DNA from: UQRS01 sp050946935
GTDB lineage: Bacteria; Bacillota; Clostridia; Oscillospirales; Acutalibacteraceae
Assembly: GCA_050946935.1 (NCBI GenBank)
Contig: JBMNVR010000011.1
Span: 13,999-77,998, forward strand
Reading direction: 5' to 3'
DNA length: 64,000 nucleotides
The notes under the pieces were generated by a model, which saw only the letters and a program-made list of their open reading frames with translations, was not told the DNA's origin and made no database searches. Below, in pieces: positions 26,817-34,874 of the stretch; the stretch's first letter is position 1, and each line of letters starts with the position of its first letter. The position numbers and the translations under genes are program-made.

Positions 26817-27896
26817 TTAATCGAGGCCGAGGTGTGTGAACAACGCGTCAGCCGTGATATCGGCCCGACAGATTTTGTCGTCGGCCGCGCCGTAGTAGAT
26901 TTGGAAGATTCCGCCCTCTAAAATACAGCCGCAGGAAAAGACCACGTTGCCGAAAAATCCCTGCTGCTCGTATGGTTCATCCGGCTGGAGGAGGGGGCGG
27001 GGGGATTTGGCCAGGATTTTGGAGGGATCCGTGGCGTCCAGCAGCATCGCGCCGAGGCAGTAGCGGTTCTCCCGGCTGACGGCGTGGTAGATTTTGACAA
27101 AACCCCGTTCGGTTTTGATCGGCGGCGCGCCGCCGCCGACCTTGCCTCCTTCCCAGTCGTCAGCCACGCCGCTGTAGAAATGGCGGTGCCCACCCCAGTG
27201 CAGCAGGTCGTCGGACGTCGACAGCCACATACCGGGGCTGCCGATTCCGCCCGGCGTCGGCCGGCTGAATGCGAGGTATTGGTTCCCGATCTTTTCGGGG
27301 AAAATGGCGACGTCCTTGTTCTCCGGTAAAAAGATCAGACCGTGCCGTTTGAAACGGGTGAAATCGGTCGTGCTGAGCAGGGCGGTGGCTGCGCCGTTCT
27401 CGCTCACGGCGGTGTAATTGATGTAATAAACGCCGTCAAGTTCGGTGATGCGGGGGTCCTCCATGCCCCAGCTTTCGTATTCAGCCTGGGGCAGGATGGC
27501 CGGATGATCGTCCACCGTGAAATGCTCTCCATCGGCCGACCGCGCGACCCGCAGATGGGATAAAGAGGTCAGATAGGCCGTGCTGCCGGATTGGTAGCGA
27601 ACATTCCGTGTGTCGCTGAAATCCAGCTCGGGATGCTCGGCCTTGACCAGCCGCACGATCCGGAAGCCCTCTGCTTCTCCGGCAGCCAGCGGAATGCCGA
27701 CGATCCCCTCACTTTCGGTCCGCACCGACTCGGCCACTCGGCAAAGGAGGATAGTTTCCCCTCTGACCCGGACCGCGCCGCAGTTAAAAATGCCGTCCAC
27801 CTTGAAATCCGGCCGGCTTGGCTTTACGTCTTTCGGCGTGAGCAGAGGCCCGCCGCCGCGGCGGAAAATAGCGGGGGCGTTTGTTTGTAAACACAT
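26817..27896 (-). CDS. GH130-family beta-mannoside phosphorylase or hydrolase
   Basis: The 359-residue product is a five-bladed beta-propeller of the GH130 family, marked by FNCGAVRVRGETILLCRV, YESWGMEDPRITELDG and GGGAPPIKTERGFVKIYHAV. Most characterised members phosphorolyse beta-1,4- or beta-1,2-mannosides to mannose-1-phosphate; some only hydrolyse. Subfamily cannot be fixed by eye. It has no signal peptide. It is first in its operon; no sugar transporter accompanies it in the window. Confidence 0.9.
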   Translation of the reverse strand: MCLQTNAPAIFRRGGGPLLTPKDVKPSRPDFKVDGIFNCGAVRVRGETILLCRVAESVRTESEGIVGIPLAAGEAEGFRIVRLVKAEHPELDFSDTRNVRYQSGSTAYLTSLSHLRVARSADGEHFTVDDHPAILPQAEYESWGMEDPRITELDGVYYINYTAVSENGAATALLSTTDFTRFKRHGLIFLPENKDVAIFPEKIGNQYLAFSRPTPGGIGSPGMWLSTSDDLLHWGGHRHFYSGVADDWEGGKVGGGAPPIKTERGFVKIYHAVSRENRYCLGAMLLDATDPSKILAKSPRPLLQPDEPYEQQGFFGNVVFSCGCILEGGIFQIYYGAADDKICRADITADALFTHLGLD

Positions 27897-27920
27897 ATTG
27901 CATGCTGCCTTCTTTCTGTA

Positions 27921-27949
27921 AGTATACGCTTTCTTTCTTTATTTGACCA
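27921..27949 (-). promoter_or_regulatory. Promoter of the GH130-lacI-GH operon
   Basis: On the minus strand TGGTCA (27944-27949), a 17-bp spacer and TATACT (27921-27926). A small palindrome TTGAATTTCAA (27959-27969) sits just upstream and could be an operator half. The stretch to 28100 has no gene. Confidence 0.55.
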
Positions 27950-28106
27950 CAGTTTTACTTGAATTTCAATATAGATTTGCTTGAATTATGGCAGGATATT
28001 TTCCTTTCGACCGGACGGAAGCCTTTATAGATGGCGTGTCTTCAGCCGAGGCGCCGGCTGTGGAGAAAATCCGTGTGCATCGACTGGCCGTTTTTAAAAG
28101 TCGCCA

Positions 28107-28135
28107 TTGACAAACGGCCGGTCTTTTGTTATATT
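28107..28135 (+). promoter_or_regulatory. SigA promoter of the Leu T-box transcript
   Basis: Perfect TTGACA (28107-28112), a 17-bp spacer and TATATT (28130-28135) place the start near 28142, identical in form to the pheST promoter. Confidence 0.8.
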
Positions 28136-28141
28136 AAAGAC

Positions 28142-28440
28142 AATATAAAACGCAGTGATGGGGAACAGATACCTTTTTTCGCATGACAGAGAGCCGCCAG
28201 TCTGGTGTGAGGCGGTATGCGGCAGGGTTTCTTCTCGCCCCGGAGCGGCCTTGCTGAAAGCGGACGCTTTCCCGCTGGTAGGCTTGGACGGATTTCTCCC
28301 GCCGTTATTTTGGGAACCGCATTGCTGGATGTGGATTTTAAGCGGGTGTCGGCTTTGACCGACGCCAAACGGAGTGGTACCGCGGAAGCGCTATGCTTTC
28401 GTCTCTGGCGGCTTTGCCGGGAGAGACGAAAGCATTTTTT
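28142..28440 (+). ncRNA. T-box leader with predicted Leu specifier (CUC) before the fusion ligase gene
   Basis: The T-box sequence GAGTGGTACCGCGG (28372-28385) is followed by a long terminator: ATGCTTTCGTCTC pairs with GAGACGAAAGCAT, then seven T (to about 28441). Stem I carries GATGGGGAACAG and AGAGAGCC. Its basal GGGG/CCCC pairing leaves a nine-base 3' loop UUCUUCUCG. By alignment with the pheST leader and with glyQS of B. subtilis (specifier, six bases, GAGC) the specifier is CUC at 28234-28236, followed by a purine as expected. CUC is a leucine codon. From 28442 to 28571 I see only the ribosome site TTGGAGGAA. Confidence 0.88.
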
Positions 28441-28571
28441 TCGCCGTAAATTCCGGCGGTCATGTACGGCGTTGGGGAATATGGCGGCGAGCGCGCCGGG
28501 AACAGCCGGTGTTTTTCAAGTGCCCGGCGGCGTTTGCTTTTGGCTTTTCAAATGGATTGGAGGAATAAAAT

Positions 28572-31103
28572 ATGAAACTTGCATTTTCCACATTGGGATG
28601 TCCGGATTTTGACTGGTCGGACATTTACTCGATGGCGAAGGATTTCGGTTTTTCCGGGATTGAGATGCGCGGACTCGGCGATAATATTTTCTCGGTGAAC
28701 GCACCCCCGTTCCGGGAGGACAAGGTGGATGAAACCGTCGCCGGCCTGCAAAAGCGCCGGCTGGAGCTTTGCTGCCTTTCTTCCGGCTGCGCGCTGAAAT
28801 ACGCTGACCGGGCTGATGCCGCCTGCGCCGAGCTGCAAAGCTACATCAATCTTGCGGCGCGGCTGCATACCCCCTATATCCGTGTGCTGGCCGACGAGCA
28901 CGCCGACCAGGACGGGCCGGTTGAGGATGCGGTTGTTCTCGCTTCCCTGCGCCGCCTGCTGCCCTATGCGGAGGAGAAAGGGGTCACTCTGCTGGTGGAG
29001 ACCAACGGTGTATATGCCGACACGGCGCGGCTGCGCAGTCTGTTGGACCAGTTGGAAAGTGACAATATCGGCGCGTTGTGGGACATTCACCATCCCTATC
29101 GTTTTCAGAATGAGCGCCCGGGTGAGACGGTGCAGAATCTTGGCGCTTACATAAAATATACCCACATTAAGGACTCGGTGATGGAGGACGGCAAGGTCTC
29201 TTACCGCTTGATCGGGGAGGGAGATCTGCCGATTGAAGAGGCGATGCTGGCTCTGCGCTCGATCAATTATGAGGGGTACGTCTCTCTCGAATGGGTGCGG
29301 AATTATGCGCCCGATCTGTCGGACGCCGGCATTGTCTTCCCGCATTTTGCCAATTATATGAGCAGGTATATCGAAACCGACGACCGAAACGGCCGGCTGC
29401 AGGACAATCATGCCGGCACCGGCAAATACGTCTGGCCGAAAGAGCATTTGATTGATCTGACCTTTCCGCAGGTTCTCGACCGCATGGTGGAGGAATTTCC
29501 CGATCAGTATGCGTTTCGCTATACCACGCTCGATTATACCCGCACATACAGCGAGTTTCGGGACGACGTCGACACCTTTGCGCGTTCGCTGATCGCTTTG
29601 GGCGTTAAGCCGGGCGACCATGTGGCGATCTGGGCGACCAACCTGCCTCAGTGGTACATCACCTTCTGGGCCACGACCAAAATCGGCGCGGTTCTGGTCA
29701 CGGTCAACACTGCCTATAAGATTCATGAGGCGGAGTATCTTTTACGCCAGTCGGATACCCACACGCTCGTCATGACCGACGGATACAAGGATTCGGATTA
29801 CCTCGCCATTATGCGGGAGCTTTGTCCCGAGCTTGCCTCGGCAGATAAGAGCAGGCCGCTGTACACCCGGCGGCTGCCCTTTCTCCGCCACATCATCACC
29901 TGCGAGTCGGCGCTGGAGGGCTGCTATTCGTTTGACGAGGCAATGGCCCTGTCCGCTTCGGTCCCGGTGGAGGAGGTGCATCGTCGGGCTGCCGCTATCC
30001 GTAAGGATGATGTCTGCAATATGCAGTACACCTCCGGTACGACCGGTTTCCCGAAGGGGGTTATGCTGACCCATTACAATGTGGTCAACAACGGTAAGGC
30101 GATCGGCGACTGCATGGATCTGTCAACCGCCGACCGGATGATGATCCAGGTGCCGATGTTCCACTGCTTCGGCATGGTGCTGGCCATGACCGCTGCGATG
30201 ACCCACGGCACGACCATGTGCCCGATTCCCGCTTTTTCCCCCCGGAAGGGACTGGACTGCATCACAAAGGAGAAGATCACCGCCTTCCACGGGGTGCCGA
30301 CCATGTTTATCGCCATGCTCTCGCATGAGAATTTTGCGGTCACCGATTTTTCCCATATGCGGACCGGCATTATGGCCGGCAGCCCCTGCCCGGTCAAGGT
30401 GATGGAGGAGGTGGTCGAGAAGATGCACATGGATGAAATCTGCATCACCTACGGACAGACCGAGGCGTCTCCCGGTTGCACCATGAGCAAGACGACCGAC
30501 TCGATCGAGGATCGGGTGAACACGGTCGGCGGCAGCATGTTCGGGGTTGAGTGCAAAATCGTCGATCCCGAAAGCGGCGCCGACCTCCCCGATGGGGTGG
30601 ATGGCGAATTTGTCGCCCGCGGTTATAATATTATGAAGGGGTATTATAAAATGCCGGAGGCGACCGCCGCCGCCATTGACAAGGATGGCTGGTTGCATAC
30701 CGGCGACCTCGCTCGGCGGGACAGCCGCGGTTATTATAAGATCACCGGCCGGATCAAGGATATGATTATCCGGGGCGGGGAAAATATCTATCCGAAAGAG
30801 ATCGAGGACTTTATCTACACCCATCCGAAGGTGTCGGATGTACAGGTGATCGGCGTACCGGATCAGGATTACGGAGAGGAAATCATGGCCTGCGTCATTC
30901 TCAAGGAAGGGGAGTCGGCGACCGAGGAGGAGATCAGGGAATACGTCGCCTCTCACATGGCGAAGCATAAAACGCCGCGGTATGTGGATTTTGTTGCGAA
31001 TTTCCCGATGAATGCCGCCGGAAAAATTCTTAAATATAAAATGCGGGAGATGGCGGTTGAAAAATTCGGCCTGCAAAAAGCGGGCGAGATTGAAACGGCC
31101 TGA
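28572..31103 (+). CDS. Fusion of sugar-phosphate isomerase/epimerase-like TIM barrel and AMP-forming acyl-CoA ligase
   Basis: The single 843-residue frame joins two families. Residues 1 to about 272 are a xylose-isomerase-like TIM barrel (AFSTLGCPDFDWSDIYSMAK, LLVETNGVYADT, LWDIHHPYRF, YVSLEWV). Residues about 285-843 are an acyl-CoA synthetase with the P-loop MQYTSGTTGFPKG (483-495), YGQTEASPGC, WLHTGDLARRD, GRIKDMIIRGGENIYPKEIE and the catalytic Lys in AAGKILKYKMRE. The ligase resembles medium/short-chain fatty-acyl-CoA synthetases. TTGGAGGAA precedes the ATG, with no stop or second start between domains. It lies behind a T-box, which would make it respond to tRNA charging. The substrate is unknown. 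Confidence 0.92.
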   Translation: MKLAFSTLGCPDFDWSDIYSMAKDFGFSGIEMRGLGDNIFSVNAPPFREDKVDETVAGLQKRRLELCCLSSGCALKYADRADAACAELQSYINLAARLHTPYIRVLADEHADQDGPVEDAVVLASLRRLLPYAEEKGVTLLVETNGVYADTARLRSLLDQLESDNIGALWDIHHPYRFQNERPGETVQNLGAYIKYTHIKDSVMEDGKVSYRLIGEGDLPIEEAMLALRSINYEGYVSLEWVRNYAPDLSDAGIVFPHFANYMSRYIETDDRNGRLQDNHAGTGKYVWPKEHLIDLTFPQVLDRMVEEFPDQYAFRYTTLDYTRTYSEFRDDVDTFARSLIALGVKPGDHVAIWATNLPQWYITFWATTKIGAVLVTVNTAYKIHEAEYLLRQSDTHTLVMTDGYKDSDYLAIMRELCPELASADKSRPLYTRRLPFLRHIITCESALEGCYSFDEAMALSASVPVEEVHRRAAAIRKDDVCNMQYTSGTTGFPKGVMLTHYNVVNNGKAIGDCMDLSTADRMMIQVPMFHCFGMVLAMTAAMTHGTTMCPIPAFSPRKGLDCITKEKITAFHGVPTMFIAMLSHENFAVTDFSHMRTGIMAGSPCPVKVMEEVVEKMHMDEICITYGQTEASPGCTMSKTTDSIEDRVNTVGGSMFGVECKIVDPESGADLPDGVDGEFVARGYNIMKGYYKMPEATAAAIDKDGWLHTGDLARRDSRGYYKITGRIKDMIIRGGENIYPKEIEDFIYTHPKVSDVQVIGVPDQDYGEEIMACVILKEGESATEEEIREYVASHMAKHKTPRYVDFVANFPMNAAGKILKYKMREMAVEKFGLQKAGEIETA

Positions 31104-31108
31104 ATTAA

Positions 31109-31151
31109 AAAAACTGCGCGTCCCAATCTTGTATCGGGACGCGCAGTTTTT
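31109..31151 (+). terminator. Terminator of the fusion ligase gene
   Basis: A 16-base perfect stem: AAAAACTGCGCGTCCC (31109-31124) against its complement (31136-31151), ending in five T. Confidence 0.9.
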
Positions 31152-31263
31152 GTGTGAGTATATATCCCGCAACCGGGTAAATCGAGGGGGATTTCTTTGC
31201 CCCTGGTCTTGCGGCCGATCCGGCCGAAATGCATGGAGGAGCAGTCGGAACCCCCGTTTCCTG

Positions 31264-31292
31264 TTGACTTTTTGGGCTGATACCTTTACAAT
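31264..31292 (+). promoter_or_regulatory. Promoter of rpe
   Basis: TTGACT (31264-31269), a 17-bp spacer and TACAAT (31287-31292). Confidence 0.7.
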
Positions 31293-31358
31293 ATTCTACA
31301 TGAAACTATTTTGTTCAGTCGGCCGGACAGAAGGCCGACCGGGGAAAGAGGATTATCC

Positions 31359-32003
31359 ATGACTTTGATTTCACCGTCGGTGCTCACCGCCGATTTCTTA
31401 GAACTGGCCGGGGATATAGAACGGTTGGAGGCGGCCGGCGCGGATATGCTGCATCTTGACGTGATGGACGGCGTATTTGTGCCCAATATATCCTTTGGCG
31501 TGCCGGTTATTCGCTCTATCCGGGCGCACACCCGGCTGCCGCTTGACGTACATCTGATGATCGACCGTCCCCACCGTTATATCGAGCAGTTTGCCGGCGT
31601 GGCCGACTGGCTTGGCTTTCATTATGAGGCCGGCTCGGACTCGGCCGCGCTGCTGCGGCAGATTCGCGCCCTCGGGTGCAAATCCTGCATTACCATAAAA
31701 CCGGTCACCCCGGCGCCGGTGGTGTTCGACCTGCTTCCGCTTTGCGACATGGTGTTGGTGATGTCGGTCGAGCCGGGCTTCGGGGGGCAGAAATTTATGC
31801 CCGCCGCATTGGAGAAGCTGTCCGCCCTGCGGGATGAGCGGGCGCGCCGCGGGCTTTCCTTTTTGCTGGAGGTGGACGGCGGCATCAACGCTCAGACGGC
31901 GCCGCAGGCTGTGCAGGCAGGCGCCGATGTGCTGGTCGCGGGAAACTTTCTCTTCTCGGCGGAGGATATGGGCGCCATGGTCTGCATGCTGAAATCCTGC
32001 TGA
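31359..32003 (+). CDS. rpe: Ribulose-phosphate 3-epimerase
   Basis: This pentose-phosphate enzyme interconverts ribulose-5-P and xylulose-5-P. The 214-residue TIM barrel shows SPSVLTADF, MLHLDVMDGVFVPN, LDVHLMI, VLVMSVEPGFGGQKF and EVDGGIN, containing the metal-binding His/Asp residues. The ATG at 31359 follows AAAGAGGAT; the longer open frame from 31311 lacks a site. Monocistronic, converging on mecA. Confidence 0.96.
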   Translation: MTLISPSVLTADFLELAGDIERLEAAGADMLHLDVMDGVFVPNISFGVPVIRSIRAHTRLPLDVHLMIDRPHRYIEQFAGVADWLGFHYEAGSDSAALLRQIRALGCKSCITIKPVTPAPVVFDLLPLCDMVLVMSVEPGFGGQKFMPAALEKLSALRDERARRGLSFLLEVDGGINAQTAPQAVQAGADVLVAGNFLFSAEDMGAMVCMLKSC

Positions 32004-32041
32004 CCGGGGTTTGCCGGTCGGGCTTTGCGGGAGGACGGGTT

Positions 32042-32614
32042 TCAGAATTCGGTTTCCCGCCGGGCGATGCTGCCGCCGATCTGCTTTACGGCCGCGCTGC
32101 TGATCAGATCGCCGTGCTCGGCAGTATAGGCCGACAGCGCATCTGAGCGGCCGAGCGGCTTTCCGTATTCCGAGAGGAGGGCCTGTGTCTTTCTTCCGCT
32201 GCCGGCGGTGACCAGCCGGTACCGTTTGCCGAGGAGGTAGAGCCGCCCCTCCGGCAGGTGCTCGGCAAAGGCCAGCCGCATGGCGGCCATCATCTCCTCT
32301 GCTGAGGGGAATTCAAAAATCTGGGGCGGCGTTTCTTTTTGACGAAACCGGCGGCTTTGCTGCGGCTTTTCCTCCAAATTGGTGAAAAGCAGGGTGCAGC
32401 CCATGCCGGGGGCGGGGAATGCCTCGATCATCAAGCGCCCGCCCGAGTAATGGAAACCGGTGCGCGCCGCCGCGTCGCGCAGCAGGGACTGGATGGCGGC
32501 TCTCGAACGTTCGCTGTTGTAGCTCAGAGTATGGTATGTAAAACCCAGTTCGGACAGATCGCGATAATTCAGGTTGATTATCAGGCTGCAGTCGCCTTCC
32601 AAATGAATGTCCAA
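32042..32614 (-). CDS. MecA-like adaptor protein for ClpC
   Basis: The 190-residue product has the two-domain MecA plan. The N-terminal domain (about 1-75; INLNYRDLSELGF, then YNSERSRAAIQSLLRDAAAR) normally binds substrates such as ComK or Spo0A. A C-terminal domain (FEFPSAEEMMAAMRLAF, LYLLGKRYRLVTA) normally binds ClpC. It is somewhat shorter than Bacillus MecA (about 218). The start is a TTG at 32614, seven bases after GGAGG. Sequence similarity is moderate, so the ClpC-adaptor role is inferred. Confidence 0.82.
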   Translation of the reverse strand: MDIHLEGDCSLIINLNYRDLSELGFTYHTLSYNSERSRAAIQSLLRDAAARTGFHYSGGRLMIEAFPAPGMGCTLLFTNLEEKPQQSRRFRQKETPPQIFEFPSAEEMMAAMRLAFAEHLPEGRLYLLGKRYRLVTAGSGRKTQALLSEYGKPLGRSDALSAYTAEHGDLISSAAVKQIGGSIARRETEF

Positions 32615-32655
32615 ATTTGATTCCTCCCTTAAATACGCAAAGGCTATATAGTATT

Positions 32656-32684
32656 ATAATATTACGCGTACGGGCTGTATGCAA
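32656..32684 (-). promoter_or_regulatory. Promoter of the mecA-like gene
   Basis: On the minus strand TTGCAT (32679-32684), a 17-bp spacer and TATTAT (32656-32661). On the plus strand a TATAAT at 32655-32660 could serve rnfC, but no -35 accompanies it. Confidence 0.55.
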
Positions 32685-32698
32685 TAGGAGATAAAAGG

Positions 32699-33889
32699 AT
32701 GCTTTCATTTACCGGAAAAGGGATAAAATTCCCGGCCGTTTCGCCCGAGGGAAAAGAAATCCGGACGCTGCCCATCCCGGACGAGCTGTTCGTGCCGCTC
32801 TGCCCCCCTACGGGGGAGGCGGTGCGGCTGTGCGTTTCGGCCGGGGCACATATAGATCGATACGCCCCACTGGCCGAGGGAGAGAGAATGTCGGTTTACG
32901 CCCCTGTTTCCGGGACGGTCGTCGGCTTTTCCCGTCGGGAGATTTGGGGAAAACTACAGCTTTTGGCCCGGTTGATCCCTGACGCCGTCCAGCCGGCCGA
33001 GCGGGTGTACGCCTCGGCCGAGCGGCCGGGCTGGGCACATCTGCTTTCCTGTGCTCAAAAAGCCTCGATTCCGGAGGCGTTCAGCGGTCTTCCGCTCTTC
33101 TCCCGGCTGGAACGGCTTCCGGATCTTCGACGCCTGATGGTTTGTACGACCGATGACGGGCCGGATGTGTTTTCCTCCGCGCTGGTGCTCGACCGTTTCT
33201 TTCGGGAGGTCGATTCGGCTGCCGGTTGGTTGGCTGCCGCAGCGGGTGCAAGCTATGGCTTCGCGGTTGGAAATCCCTATGTAAAAGCCCGGCTGAAAAG
33301 CCGGTATCCCGGTGCGGAGGTGCATTTCGTCGGTCGGCGGTATCCGGTGCGCTGGTTTTTGAAAAAAGCGTTTGGCCGGGATGCCCTTTTGATCGACGCG
33401 GTTTCGCTGCTGCATCTTTTCCGTGCCGTTGCTTACGGCCGGCCGGCGGTCAGCGGCTTTGTTTCGGTATCTGACGGCGGCGCGCTTTCGGTGTGGGAGG
33501 CGCCGGTCGGCACTCCCTGCGGCGCACTGCTTGATCCCCCAATTTCCGGCGAAGAGCCGATTCTCTCCGGCGGGGGGATGCGGGGCGTTGTCTGTGCTTG
33601 CGATACGCCGGTCACTCTGACGACCACGGCGGTTTCCCGGCCGCCGGAGGCGCTGCCGCGTCCGACTGCCTGCATCGGCTGCGGTCTGTGCTGTAAGGTC
33701 TGTCCAACCGGTGTGTATCCGCTTTATGTGCAAGAGGGGGCGGCAATGCAAAGTTCCGCCGCGGCCGAGTACGGTGCCGAACGCTGCATCGGCTGCGGCG
33801 CCTGTACCTATGTCTGTCCGGCACGGCTGCCGCTTGCCCGCACGGTGCAAAGCGTCAAAGCCGCCATGGGGGAGGATGCGAATGTATAA
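32699..33889 (+). CDS. RnfC-like iron-sulfur subunit
   Basis: The 396-residue product follows the RnfC plan: an N-terminal barrel-sandwich segment (about 15-85; YAPVSGTVVGF), a Rossmann-like NADH/flavin-binding middle, an SLBB-like segment (about 285-315), and two 4Fe-4S clusters at the C-terminus, CIGCGLCCKVCP (about 325-336) and CIGCGACTYVCP (about 365-376). In complete Rnf complexes RnfC accepts electrons from NADH. Here no rnfG, E, A or B follows. The ATG at 32699 follows AGGAG. It overlaps the rnfD-like gene by eight bases. Confidence 0.9.
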   Translation: MLSFTGKGIKFPAVSPEGKEIRTLPIPDELFVPLCPPTGEAVRLCVSAGAHIDRYAPLAEGERMSVYAPVSGTVVGFSRREIWGKLQLLARLIPDAVQPAERVYASAERPGWAHLLSCAQKASIPEAFSGLPLFSRLERLPDLRRLMVCTTDDGPDVFSSALVLDRFFREVDSAAGWLAAAAGASYGFAVGNPYVKARLKSRYPGAEVHFVGRRYPVRWFLKKAFGRDALLIDAVSLLHLFRAVAYGRPAVSGFVSVSDGGALSVWEAPVGTPCGALLDPPISGEEPILSGGGMRGVVCACDTPVTLTTTAVSRPPEALPRPTACIGCGLCCKVCPTGVYPLYVQEGAAMQSSAAAEYGAERCIGCGACTYVCPARLPLARTVQSVKAAMGEDANV

Positions 33890-34874
33890 ACAAAACACAC
33901 CGTTCCTCCGACGGCCGGCGTCCTCGGGGATGGTTGAACTGGATCGCTTGATTGCCCTGCTGCCGGTTGCGGCGGTGGCCGCTCTGCTTTGCGGCTTCCG
34001 GGGCGTGTTTTTGATGCTGTCGGCGGCAGCGGGCGGCGCGCTGGCCGCTGCACTCTTCGCAGTTGTTCGCGGCCGCCCGGGTTTTAACCTCCGCCCGGTG
34101 GCGGAGGGGCTGGTGTTTGTCTTTGTTTGTCCGCTCAGCATCCCGCTTTGGATGGCGGCGCTCGGCGCGGCGGTTGCGGCCGCGGTGGCGGAGTTGTTCA
34201 TCCTGTTTGGGAAGCAGTGTCTGTTTAGTACATCTGCCTTTGTTTGGCTGTTCTTCCTCGCCTTGTCGCCCGCTGTGATGAGCACCTTTCCTGCACCATC
34301 CGCTTTGCAGGGGATGGAGACGTTTGCCACCCCGTCCGATTTTTCGGTGGGAGAATCGGTGCTGTATCAGTTGAAAACCGGCTATTTGCCGAATGTATCG
34401 GCGGCTGATCTGCTGCTTGGACGGGTGGCCGGCGGCTTTGGCGGCGCGGCGGTCGGCGCGGCGGCGGTGGCGCTTTTGTATCTGGCCGTCCGTAAATCCG
34501 CCGCGTGGGAGATCTCACTCAGCCTGATTGGTACGCTGTTCCTCGGTACGCTGTGGCTTTCGCGCATTGCGGCGCCGGTATCGCTGCTGTTTTTAATGCA
34601 GATGTCTGGCGGTTCGCTGTTGTTCGCTTCGGTTTTTATGGCGGGCGGCGCCGGCGCGCCGAAAACCCGTTTGATGCGTTTTTTCTGCGGCTCTTTTTGC
34701 GGTGCGCTGATTTTGCTGCTGCGTTTCCTGCGATTTGAAGAGTTCGCCGTGCCCTTTGCCGTTCTTTGCGGCCAGCTTGCCGCAAACGCGGCGGAAAAGG
34801 CGGTCTGCCGCCATATTAGCCGGCGAAAGACGATATATATGAAGGAGGATGCCGGATGCCGAAATATCGTATAG
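33882..34874 (+). CDS. RnfD/NqrB-like membrane subunit lacking the flavin-attachment motif
   Basis: The 330-residue product has eight or nine predicted membrane segments and RnfD signatures (FNLRPVAEGLVFVFVCP, STSAFVWLFFLALSP, SAADLLLGRVAGGFGGAAV). Canonical RnfD and NqrB carry FMN on the Thr of an SGAT-type motif; at the corresponding place I read SVGESVLYQLKTG with no such Thr motif. The ATG at 33882 overlaps the rnfC stop, behind GGGAGG. It overlaps the HPr-kinase-like gene by 19 bases, so the three genes are translationally linked. Confidence 0.85.
   Translation: MYKQNTPFLRRPASSGMVELDRLIALLPVAAVAALLCGFRGVFLMLSAAAGGALAAALFAVVRGRPGFNLRPVAEGLVFVFVCPLSIPLWMAALGAAVAAAVAELFILFGKQCLFSTSAFVWLFFLALSPAVMSTFPAPSALQGMETFATPSDFSVGESVLYQLKTGYLPNVSAADLLLGRVAGGFGGAAVGAAAVALLYLAVRKSAAWEISLSLIGTLFLGTLWLSRIAAPVSLLFLMQMSGGSLLFASVFMAGGAGAPKTRLMRFFCGSFCGALILLLRFLRFEEFAVPFAVLCGQLAANAAEKAVCRHISRRKTIYMKEDAGCRNIV

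Noticed and set aside
28374..28568. 64-codon ORF between T-box and ligase gene
   Set aside because: It starts inside the T-box sequence and overlaps the terminator stem; no ribosome site.
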